A model generated the notes under the pieces. That model was given only the letters and a program-made list of their open reading frames with translations, was not told the DNA's origin and searched no databases. DNA of 8,011 bases. Source: Chitinophagia bacterium. GTDB taxonomy: Bacteria; Bacteroidota; Bacteroidia; Chitinophagales; Chitinophagaceae. A program made the position numbers and the translations under genes. Below are positions 1 through 6,645 of this stretch, piece after piece (positions within the stretch are counted from its first letter, which is position 1; every line of letters starts with the position of its first letter). Where the stretch lies: NCBI GenBank assembly GCA_010027295.1, contig RGVM01000102.1:1-8011 (forward strand), given 5' to 3'.

Positions 1-1
1 G

Positions 2-1354
2 CCAAGGTTCAACCTGCTGTGGGATGTCAAGGGAAAGGGTACAGATATCATTAAATTCGGGTTTGGCTGGATGACAAGCGAGTTTACCAGCCAGGCGCTT
101 TCCTTTGCATTGATCAACAATGCGGGAAATTACAAGTCGGTTTCTGTCAGGAAGGGGGATGTGAACATGCCGGCAGCCGATTGGGTGTCCTTTTACAAGA
201 GTTTCTCCAATGTGCCCGGATATGAAAACTGGATAAAGCCCAGGGGCATGAACCTGGACAACATCCCCAATGCCGTGCACCTTCTCGACAAGAAGCTTGA
301 AACCCCCACGACATTCAAGATGAACCTTGATTACACCAAATTCCTGACGAATAAAATATATGTGTCCGCAGGCCTCTACTTCAACCGGACCACCAAGGGG
401 TACATGCTTGAGAACAAGAACCTTGCGGACAACCCCAGGTTCTATGTGGCAGAAGAAAACAACAGGGGCGTCTATGTGGCGCCGAACCTCGTGGCCTCCA
501 ATGGCCTGGCTGATTACAAGTATGCCAGGAAATCAACAAGATTCAACGAAGTGCTCATGTTCACGAATGCGAGCTGGGCACAGACCAGTTGGTTCGCTGT
601 GTTGGAAGGCGCATACAAGCTCAAGGATGGGGAATTCAGGGCATCCTATACCTACGGGCACTCCAGAGGCGGTGTACGATACAACTCGGGGAATCCCCAG
701 GACAGGTTCATAACCACGTATACATACAACAGCTATAAGACGGATGCCGCTTCATGGAATGACGATGACGACATGCGCAACAAATTCGTACTGTCGGCAC
801 TATCGCCCTCATGGAAAGGATTCAGCGCTACTGCCACCTTGATACTCGGCCAGTGGAACACTTTCTACTCGAATCTGAACAGGGACCAAAACGGCGACAA
901 CACCTCGTATAGCGTCAACGAGGATCTCTCCTTCATCTTTGACCCGGCTACGGCACCTGCTGCCATTAAGGCTGATTTGGATTACGTATGGGCGAATACA
1001 TCCGCCAATTACAGAGCATTCCTGGATAAATACAAAGGGACATTCGGAGGGTTGAACGGGGGAATGCAGCCGTGGAGGAGCCAGTTCGACATCAGTCTGC
1101 TGAAAGATGTGAAATTCAAGCAAACGAGGAACCTGTCTTTCCGTGTGGACCTCTTCAATGTGTTGAACCTGATAAACTACAAATGGGGCGGCTACAAATA
1201 CGTCAGCAACACACGGCTCTATCAAATCACAGGGTTCAATGCCACCACACAGAAGTACACCTATGTCATCGACAGGGATGCGGGGAACATGAGGTACATT
1301 GTGGACGCAAGCAAGCTGTACCGCATACAGCTTGGATTGAAATACTCATTCTGA
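2..1354 (+). CDS. Oar-like TonB-dependent outer-membrane receptor, 3' part only
   Basis: The reading frame is open from base 2, so the gene begins before the window; about 450 C-terminal residues are visible. They look like the beta-barrel of a Bacteroidota TonB-dependent receptor of the Oar type, whose full-length members usually carry an N-terminal carboxypeptidase-regulatory-like domain and a plug (both outside the window). Seen here: alternating aromatic/polar strands, a 'PRFNLLWDVKGKGTD' strand near the visible start, the late-barrel block 'FRVDLFNVLNLINYKWG' (about 1138-1188), and a C-terminal strand ending 'LGLKYSF', with the terminal Phe typical of BAM-inserted barrels. Such receptors import bulky substrates across the outer membrane using TonB energy. 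No SusD-like lipoprotein follows, which argues against a classical SusC/SusD pair. The next gene starts 2 nt after this stop, so they are almost certainly co-transcribed. The substrate cannot be read from this fragment. Confidence 0.88.
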   Translation, partial: PRFNLLWDVKGKGTDIIKFGFGWMTSEFTSQALSFALINNAGNYKSVSVRKGDVNMPAADWVSFYKSFSNVPGYENWIKPRGMNLDNIPNAVHLLDKKLETPTTFKMNLDYTKFLTNKIYVSAGLYFNRTTKGYMLENKNLADNPRFYVAEENNRGVYVAPNLVASNGLADYKYARKSTRFNEVLMFTNASWAQTSWFAVLEGAYKLKDGEFRASYTYGHSRGGVRYNSGNPQDRFITTYTYNSYKTDAASWNDDDDMRNKFVLSALSPSWKGFSATATLILGQWNTFYSNLNRDQNGDNTSYSVNEDLSFIFDPATAPAAIKADLDYVWANTSANYRAFLDKYKGTFGGLNGGMQPWRSQFDISLLKDVKFKQTRNLSFRVDLFNVLNLINYKWGGYKYVSNTRLYQITGFNATTQKYTYVIDRDAGNMRYIVDASKLYRIQLGLKYSF

Positions 1355-1356
1355 CT

Positions 1357-2640
1357 ATGATAAAGCATATGAACCTGTTCATCCTGTGCCTGCTCCCACT
1401 ATGGGGAGCGGCACAGGATAAGCAGTATCTGAACGCATGGGAGAAAGGGATGCTCGACATTCATTTCATAAGCACCGGCACAGGCAACTGTGCCTTTTAC
1501 ATTCTCCCGGACGGCACAACGATGCTCGTCGATGCAGGAGAGCTCGACCCCACGTCAGCCAGGACGAATTCTCCCAGGAACACGCCTCGATATCCCAACT
1601 ATTCGAAATCAGGTTTTCAGTGGCAGGTCGATTACATCAGTTCCGCCCTGCGCAAAATCAACAAGAAGGGGTTGGATTATGCTCTGATCAGTCATTTTCA
1701 CAACGATCATTTCGGAGGAATGTACAGCGGGGTGCCCGCATCCCAAAAAGGGGATTATTTTCTGACTGGGATTACCGGAGTTGGTGACAGCATCCGGATC
1801 GGGAAATTGATCGACCGAGGTTATCAGTATCCGTTCGATATGAGACAACAAGCCAAAGAGAACGGAATCCTGTACCGGGACATGATCAATTATTGGAACT
1901 TCATCAGCTACCACGAAAAGAAAAATAACCTGAAAGTGGAGGAGCTCAGGGTAGGCGCAAAGGATCAAATCACACTGCTCAACAATCCCGGCGGATTCCC
2001 CGGCTTCCATGTCAGGAACGTCACCGCAAACGGCAGGGTATGGACGGGTAAGGATGACGGGTCATTTGTCACCAAGATGCCCCCGGTATCCATCGGTAAA
2101 AGCACTTCTCCTCTACCAGGCGAAAATCCACTTTCCTGTGGCATCCTGGTCAGATACGGGAAATTCTCCTTTTACACGGGAGGTGACGTGGCCGGCCCTC
2201 AGCCTGACTTCATAAAGGCTCCTGAGTGGAACGATGTGGAAAGTCTTATAGCCCCGGCTGTAGGGGAGGTGGATGTCGCCACCTGCAACCATCATGCCAA
2301 CAGAGACGCCATGTCGGCATATTATCTGAGTGTCCTCAAACCACGGGTGATCGTACAGGAAGTCTGGTCGTCCGACCATCCCGGCCATGAGAGCCTGCTC
2401 CGCATGACTTCCAGAAATATATGGCCATCAGACCGTGACCTTTTTGCCACGAATATGCTGGACGCCAACAAGATCGTCATCGGGGAGTTAATCGACCGAA
2501 GTTACAAAAGCACTCAGGGACATGTCGTAATCAGGGTGTATCCCCCAGGTGACAGTTATTCAGTGTACATCCTGAACCATTTGAACACGGACCGAAACGT
2601 CATTAATGTTTTCGGCCCCTATTTGTCAAAGGAAAAATGA
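1357..2640 (+). CDS. Secreted metallo-beta-lactamase-fold hydrolase (ComEC/Pce-like MBL domain)
   Basis: The product is 427 residues. I chose ATG 1357, 2 nt after the receptor stop; ATG 1369 (Met5) is an equally good start, and the open frame further upstream lies inside the receptor gene. Residues 1-20 form a signal peptide (hydrophobic 'NLFILCLLPLWGAAQ'), so the enzyme is probably periplasmic or secreted. The opening strand 'IHFISTGTGNCAFYILPDG' (35-53) and 'MLVDAGE' (56-62) resemble the MBL domain of ComEC and of the teichoic-acid phosphorylcholine esterase Pce. Metal-site motifs are present: H113-x-H115-x-D117-H118 followed by GG, the Asp of 'YTGGD' (D277), and the pair H312-H313. The fold and hydrolase activity are therefore well supported; the substrate is not. 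Neighbours (TonB receptor before, glycerophosphodiesterase-like gene 6 nt after) favour a phosphodiester or surface-polymer substrate, which is inference. Confidence 0.85.
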   Translation: MIKHMNLFILCLLPLWGAAQDKQYLNAWEKGMLDIHFISTGTGNCAFYILPDGTTMLVDAGELDPTSARTNSPRNTPRYPNYSKSGFQWQVDYISSALRKINKKGLDYALISHFHNDHFGGMYSGVPASQKGDYFLTGITGVGDSIRIGKLIDRGYQYPFDMRQQAKENGILYRDMINYWNFISYHEKKNNLKVEELRVGAKDQITLLNNPGGFPGFHVRNVTANGRVWTGKDDGSFVTKMPPVSIGKSTSPLPGENPLSCGILVRYGKFSFYTGGDVAGPQPDFIKAPEWNDVESLIAPAVGEVDVATCNHHANRDAMSAYYLSVLKPRVIVQEVWSSDHPGHESLLRMTSRNIWPSDRDLFATNMLDANKIVIGELIDRSYKSTQGHVVIRVYPPGDSYSVYILNHLNTDRNVINVFGPYLSKEK

Positions 2641-2646
2641 AAGATT

Positions 2647-3525
2647 ATGAAGCGGCACATCTCGTTATTGCAAATCCTCCTCTCCTTTCTTTTGGTGTCA
2701 GCCAGCTCCTCAATTGTATTTGCAACATTTCCTGCCGTCCTGCCCGGAACAATACAACCTTTCAAACTACTTTACAAAGACACCATTAGGCCCAAGTATA
2801 AAGCGTTTCATTTTGTTGCACACCGCGGGGGGATTTGCGAGGGTTTGTACGATGAATATGATCCCGCATCCCTGAATTCGGCGATGGACAGTGGTTACTG
2901 GATGCTCGAGATAGATGTCAGGGCCACAAAAGACAGTGTTTTGGTCGTAAATCATCATGATCTGCTCACCGTTACCTACAATCTCGGAAACAAGGTGTCA
3001 GAACTGACGTATGATGAGTTGCGAAGGGTCAAGGCAATCCGTGGAAACTACAGCCCGATGCTCTTCGAAGACGTGCTACGCATGATGAAGAAGCATCATG
3101 TGAGGATCATGGTCGATTTGAAGCTTGAAAAACCCATAGAATGGTACAATCGTAAAGTGAATGATCTGTTGAAAAAACATGATATGTTGAAGGAGGCGTT
3201 CTTCATCCGGAATGATGTCTCGGCTTTCTACGATGGTGGAATGTTTGGTTTCAGAATGTCAGAATTCGAATTAATGAAAAGGAGAATGGAGAATGGTGAA
3301 GATATCAAGGAGAAATATTATATGTTCGACCATGGTAACCGATTGAATGCCGAAACCATCCGTTGGTGCCAGAAAAACAATATTCAAGTGTGTGCATCCG
3401 TCAACTTTGGTCACTATACTTTGGAGGATCCGATGTCAGGGGCGAAAAGGGACATTGAATACCTACGGAAATCCGGTGTCAGTATCTTCCAGATTGACTC
3501 GGATTTCGATGCGTTCTTCGATTGA
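2647..3525 (+). CDS. Secreted glycerophosphodiester phosphodiesterase family protein
   Basis: The product is 292 residues, starting at ATG 2647, 6 nt after the MBL stop, so it is translated from the same message. Residues 1-26 look like a signal peptide (K2-R3, hydrophobic 7-25, cleavage plausible after 'VFA'). GDPD-family landmarks appear in order: 'AHRGG' (H59-R60), 'YDEYDPAS' (E70) where the usual P-E-N-T stands, 'LEIDV' (E88, D90), and 'NHHD' (H104-D105). These correspond to the metal ligands and the two catalytic histidines of the TIM-barrel phosphodiesterases that release an alcohol and glycerol-3-phosphate from glycerophosphodiesters. Later blocks 'IMVDLKLEK' (about 155-163) and 'ICASVN'-like 'VCASVNF' plus 'IFQID' near the end fit the C-terminal barrel strands. 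The E-N-T/S motif is altered to E-Y-D, so specificity may differ from GlpQ/UgpQ. The gene is AT-richer than anything else here (20 of 60 bases G+C at 3241-3300). Confidence 0.85.
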   Translation: MKRHISLLQILLSFLLVSASSSIVFATFPAVLPGTIQPFKLLYKDTIRPKYKAFHFVAHRGGICEGLYDEYDPASLNSAMDSGYWMLEIDVRATKDSVLVVNHHDLLTVTYNLGNKVSELTYDELRRVKAIRGNYSPMLFEDVLRMMKKHHVRIMVDLKLEKPIEWYNRKVNDLLKKHDMLKEAFFIRNDVSAFYDGGMFGFRMSEFELMKRRMENGEDIKEKYYMFDHGNRLNAETIRWCQKNNIQVCASVNFGHYTLEDPMSGAKRDIEYLRKSGVSIFQIDSDFDAFFD

Positions 3526-3594
3526 ATCCCTATAATTGCGAAGGACATACAAGTATCCCTCTTCGGCTGACACGATGATGCCTTCCGTCCAACG

Positions 3595-3645
3595 CCGGGA
3601 GCTTAAGCGGCGGGGTTTGGTGTCTCCGCAGCATTGAGCTCCCGG
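3595..3645. repeat. Nested inverted repeat / stem-loop between convergent genes
   Basis: A perfect 9-bp inverted repeat, CCGGGAGCT (3595-3603) and AGCTCCCGG (3637-3645), extends inward to 12 bp through one T-G wobble and two A-T pairs (3604-3606 with 3634-3636). Inside, GCGG (3607-3610) can pair with CCGC (3626-3629), leaving a 4-nt bulge. The element lies 69 nt after the phosphodiesterase stop and 35 nt beyond the end of the aldo/keto reductase gene, the usual place for a terminator serving both strands. No U-tract follows on either side, so it is not a textbook intrinsic terminator. It could instead be a Rho-type 3'-end stabilising hairpin or a dispersed repeat. The wobble pairs in the + transcript but is an A-C mismatch in the - transcript. 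Confidence 0.45.
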
Positions 3646-3680
3646 AAATAGGGGAGCCTAATCGTGGATGGCCTACGCGA

Positions 3681-4667
3681 TCAGGCGAGGTCCATCGTCG
3701 GCCGGTTCCCCAGGATGCCTTCTATCTCTTCCATGACACCGGGGGTGAGCATGGGCAGGACGTCGAGGGCTTTGAGGTTTTCCGTCAGCTGCGACTCGCG
3801 GGTGGCGCCCAGGATGGCGGTCGTCACATGCGGGTTGTGGATGGTCCAGGCGATGGCGAGTGAGGCGATGGAGACGCCCATGCGGTCGGCCAGGGCGATG
3901 AGTTTCTTCAGCTTCTCGATCTTCTGGTCCTGCAGCCAGCGGTTCTTGAGCCAGTCGAACCCCTCGATGGCGAGGCGCGAGTCGGCCGGGATGCCGTCGA
4001 GGTACTTGCCCGTGAGGAAGCCGGCGGCCAGCGGGCTCCAGATGGTGGTGCCGAGGCCCACGTTGCGGTAGACGGGCTGGTAGTCGAGCTCGACCTTGAA
4101 GCGCTCGAACATGTTGTACTGGGGCTGCTCCATGACGGGACCTATGAGGCCGTACTGCTGCGCCACGCGGTGGGCCTCCATGATCTCGGCGCCGCTCCAC
4201 TGGCTGGTGCCCCAGTAGAGTACCTTGCCCTGCTGGATGAGGTTGTGCATGGTCCACACGACCTCCTCGATGGGTACGTTGGGGTCGGGTCGGTGGCAGA
4301 AGTACAGGTCGAGGTAGTCGAGCTGCAGCCGCTTCAGCGCCTCATGGCAGGCTTCGAAGACGTGTTTGCGGCTGAGGCCGGTCTGGTTGGGCTTGTTGGG
4401 GTCTCGCCATCCGAAGTACACTTTGGAGGAGACGATGTAGGAGCTGCGGTCCCAGTCCTTCGTCTTCAGCACGCGGCCCATCATCTTCTCGCTCTCGCCG
4501 AAGGCGTATCCCTCGGCGTTGTCGAAGAAGTTGATGCCTGCGTCGTAGGACAGGCCCATGAGCCGGTCGGCCGTGCCGTCCTCAATCTGCTTGTGGAAGG
4601 TCACCCAGCTGCCGTAGGAGAGTACGCTGAGTTGGAGGCCGGTGCGGCCCATGTAGCGGTATTGCAT
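3681..4667 (-). CDS. Aldo/keto reductase, voltage-gated K+ channel beta-subunit-like
   Basis: The product is 328 residues from ATG at 4667-4665 ('MQYRYMGRTGLQLS', a classic AKR opening); the open frame continues upstream but only as arginine-rich sequence overlapping lptC, so I rejected that start. The AKR catalytic tetrad is complete: D49 ('FFDNAEGY'), Y54, K82 ('VSSKVYFG') and H125 ('LYFCHRPD'). The C-terminal NADPH-binding part is visible in 'WSPLAAGFLTGKY' and 'AILGATRESQL'. Length and the 'GSWVTFHKQI' and 'FGESEKMMGR' blocks fit the Kv-beta/YghZ-like branch, cytosolic NADPH-dependent carbonyl reductases of broad specificity. The physiological substrate is unknown. It lies 80 nt after lptC on the same strand, so it may be read from its own promoter or by read-through. 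No strong Shine-Dalgarno is visible, as is common in Bacteroidota. Confidence 0.92.
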   Translation of the reverse strand: MQYRYMGRTGLQLSVLSYGSWVTFHKQIEDGTADRLMGLSYDAGINFFDNAEGYAFGESEKMMGRVLKTKDWDRSSYIVSSKVYFGWRDPNKPNQTGLSRKHVFEACHEALKRLQLDYLDLYFCHRPDPNVPIEEVVWTMHNLIQQGKVLYWGTSQWSGAEIMEAHRVAQQYGLIGPVMEQPQYNMFERFKVELDYQPVYRNVGLGTTIWSPLAAGFLTGKYLDGIPADSRLAIEGFDWLKNRWLQDQKIEKLKKLIALADRMGVSIASLAIAWTIHNPHVTTAILGATRESQLTENLKALDVLPMLTPGVMEEIEGILGNRPTMDLA

Positions 4668-4683
4668 CCGTGACGATTTCCGG

Positions 4684-4690
4684 CAAGATA
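4684..4690 (-). promoter_or_regulatory. Possible Bacteroidota -7-like element before the aldo/keto reductase
   Basis: On the - strand the 80-nt gap contains TATCTTGCCGG, 16 nt before the reductase ATG. The Bacteroidota sigma-70-type -7 box is TAnnTTTG, often seen as TATCTTTGC close to the start codon. The element here is one T short of that, and no convincing -33 TTTG was found at the usual spacing. It is a weak call, based on position and similarity only. Confidence 0.2.
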
Positions 4691-4747
4691 CTGAAGAAGC
4701 GCCGAGCGGGGAGCGGGCCTGTCGCGTCAGGGCGCGGGGACCGGCGG

Positions 4748-5353
4748 TCAGCGCCGTACGGAGGGATCGGGTGCTGCGGGTGCTGCCGCCCCTTCGATGC
4801 CGCCTTCCACCCTCAGCAGGCTGTTGGTGATGCGGAAGATGGTGAAGGTGGCGAAATCCTGCGGCGCGGTGAGTCCCACGCCGTTGATGATGGTGCCGGG
4901 TCGGTTGATCCTGACGGGCTTGTCGGTATGGAATTTCTCCGCGGCCTGGTCCCACCAGAGTTCCTGGCAGAAGAGGGTGTCGCCCTGGCGGTTGTAGACG
5001 CGAACGCTATCCTTGAGGAGGACCTTGTTCTGCATTTCGAGGTAGCGGGCGTAGCGGGCGTCGACGGTGTTCTGGATCGAGAGCAGCGAGTCGTAGAAGT
5101 CGACATGGAGGGTCCTGGGGAATTCCATGCGGGGCAGGGTGTCCTGGTAGCGGAGCATGAGCGGTGCGGTGAGGCGGGCGCGCATGCGGCCCGACTGGCT
5201 CATATAGCTGACGATGCCGGAGGCCTCGTCGACGCCGGGTTTGCGGGTCACGAGGGTGCGGACGGCCTCCTCGTCGTTCACGCAGGCGGCAAGCAAAAGG
5301 CAGCCGGGGAGGGCTGCCCTGAGGATTGTCCGTATGGGAAGGGACTTTGTCAT
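4748..5353 (-). CDS. lptC: LPS export ABC transporter periplasmic protein LptC (lipoprotein)
   Basis: The product is 201 residues from ATG at 5353-5351; a longer in-frame opening to 5446 is inside the upstream barrel gene and lacks a signal sequence, so I rejected it. The N-terminus has basic residues, a hydrophobic stretch and a lipobox 'LLAAC' with C24 as the lipidated cysteine, the form LptC takes in many Bacteroidota. The rest follows the LptC family: 'SGRMRARLTAP' (about 54-64), 'FPRTLHVDFYD' (about 78-88), 'RYARYLEMQNKVLLKDSVRV', 'LFCQELWWDQAAEKFHTDKPV' split over about 127-148, and 'GVGLTAPQDFATFTI' near the end. LptC links the LptB2FG transporter to the LptA bridge that carries LPS to the outer membrane. 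The gene starts 10 nt after the corrected stop of the barrel gene, so they share an operon. A 9-bp tandem duplication (5042-5059) encodes the ARY-ARY in its middle. Confidence 0.9.
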   Translation of the reverse strand: MTKSLPIRTILRAALPGCLLLAACVNDEEAVRTLVTRKPGVDEASGIVSYMSQSGRMRARLTAPLMLRYQDTLPRMEFPRTLHVDFYDSLLSIQNTVDARYARYLEMQNKVLLKDSVRVYNRQGDTLFCQELWWDQAAEKFHTDKPVRINRPGTIINGVGLTAPQDFATFTIFRITNSLLRVEGGIEGAAAPAAPDPSVRR

Positions 5354-5363
5354 CCCGTGGCCG

Positions 5364-6645
5364 TCAGTCGTATTTGCGGGGGTTGAACCAGATGTCGGAG
5401 AGGTTGAGGCCGAGGGCGATGCGGAAGAGGTTCTCGCGGATGGCATTGGACTTGCTGCCGCGGCTGCCGGCTTCGATGGCGAGGTTCACGGTGGTGAACT
5501 GGTTGGTGTAGAAACTCCTCCGTACGGGGAGGGCGACGCCGGCGGTGAAGAGCAGCTGGTTCATGGGCTTGGCGACGACGACGGGGTCCGCCCCGTAGGA
5601 GAAGCCCGCCCGGTAGATGACGCGCGACCAGTAGCCCTTGCCGTTGACGTCGGGTAGGTAAGCTGTTGCGGAGGGGGTCGGCGGAGCCGTAGTAGCGGTA
5701 GGCCTCCCAGCCGTATTGCTGGAATTCGGCGCCGAAGAGCCATTTGGCATCCTTCTCGACGGTGAAGCCGAAGCCCTGGCTGCCGGGGTAGATGATGGAG
5801 CCCTTGTCGTCCAGGGCCCGGTAGACGCTGTCGAGGATGTCGATGCCGTTGGAGGGGCTGTACTCGAAGGTCTCCCGCGAGATGTCGCGCGAGGCTTTCA
5901 ACGTATGCTGCAGGCTGCCGGTGACGCCGAGGCGGATGCGGGTGGTCTTGCCGAGGGGGATGGTGTATTGCAGTCCGGCCTCGGCGTAGAGGCCGCCGAA
6001 GCGGGTGGTGTCGGCGACGTTGGCCTTGCGGTAGGGGACGGTGTCGTTGACGAGGATGACGCGGGTGGTGTAGAGCTTGTTGCCGAAGCGGTAGCCCGCG
6101 TTGAGGCCGACGCTGAGGCGTTTACCGCCGTAGCCCATGCCCATGAAGGCCTGGTAGGTGCCACCCTTGCCCATGTAGTTGTAGAGGACGCTGTCGACGC
6201 CCGTGATGCGCGTCCGCGTGCTGAGGTTGTAGTTGATGCGGGTCAGCGGCACCATCCCGAGGTTGAGGCCCCAGGGCTTCTTCTTCGACAGCGGCATCCC
6301 GATCTGGAGGTAGGTCGGGATCATGTACTTCGAATTGAACCTTTTGACGGGAGTGCTGGAGCGGAGGGTGCGCGACGACACTTCCAGGCCCACGTCCAGG
6401 GTCGTGACCTTGAGGTTGGCGTAGCTCGCGGGGTTGATGAAGTTGACGGCCTGGTAGTCGGCGAACCCTATCGACAGGCCGCCCATGGACCGGCTGACGA
6501 TGTTTTGCGAATTGATGATATCGCCGAGGCCGAAGCGCGAGTAGGGGGAGTTCTCCTGCGCCTGCGTGCCAGCCGCACTGATCAGGAGGAACGCCGCCAC
6601 GGTGAGGAGGCCGTCAGGACGGGTCGTTGGCTTCGCTGAGTGCAT
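5364..6645 (-). CDS. Outer-membrane beta-barrel protein (OmpP1/FadL-like), frameshifted
   Basis: With one frame correction the gene encodes about 426 residues. Start ATG is 6645-6643, giving a signal peptide with a basic n-region, 'LLTVAAFLLISAAG' core and cleavage near 'TQAQ-E'; an earlier ATG at 6678 would lie deeper in coaX. The mature start 'NSPYSRFGLGDI' and 'INPASYANL', the repeated amphipathic aromatic strands and the end 'DIWFNPRKYD' are typical of a Bacteroidota outer-membrane barrel often found next to coaX and lptC, sometimes named as a long-chain fatty-acid-transporter-like protein. The frame is intact from 6645 to about 5662 ('ADPLRNS'), then must shift by one base: removing one A of the pair at 5660-5661 restores 'NSYLPDVNGKGYWSR' and runs to TGA 5364-5366. 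Without correction the frame continues as arginine/proline-rich sequence to 5350. It overlaps the end of coaX by 32 nt. The transport role is unproven. Confidence 0.82.

Noticed and set aside
1072..1356. Upstream extension of the MBL hydrolase frame
   Set aside because: It lies within the receptor's conserved barrel end, and the signal peptide begins only at 1357 or 1369.
3586..3645. Integron attC-like site suggested by GTCCAAC next to the inverted repeat
   Set aside because: GTCCAAC fits RYYYAAC, but no matching GTTRRRY core lies at the other end of the hairpin, and no integrase or cassette array is seen.
3664..4071. + strand open frame opposite the aldo/keto reductase 3' end
   Set aside because: Ser/Arg/Met-rich shadow with no family resemblance; the - strand frame carries the real protein.
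4668..4955. Upstream extension of the aldo/keto reductase frame
   Set aside because: The added residues are low-complexity and overlap lptC in another frame, while 'MQYRYMGRTGL' is the standard family start.
5042..5059. 9-bp tandem repeat GTAGCGGGC
   Set aside because: It is in frame inside lptC and encodes the ARY-ARY stretch expected in LptC-like sequences; too short to be a meaningful repeat element.
5350..5660. Uncorrected continuation of the barrel frame ending in an ATGA overlap with lptC
   Set aside because: The overlap looks operon-like, but the encoded tail is Arg/Pro/His-rich nonsense, while the adjacent frame encodes proper barrel strands ending in 'NPRKYD'.
5716..6639. Long + strand open frame of 307 codons opposite the barrel gene
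   Set aside because: It is Val/Ala/Glu/Asp-rich with no recognisable domain and mirrors a clear coding frame on the other strand; high GC makes such antisense frames common.
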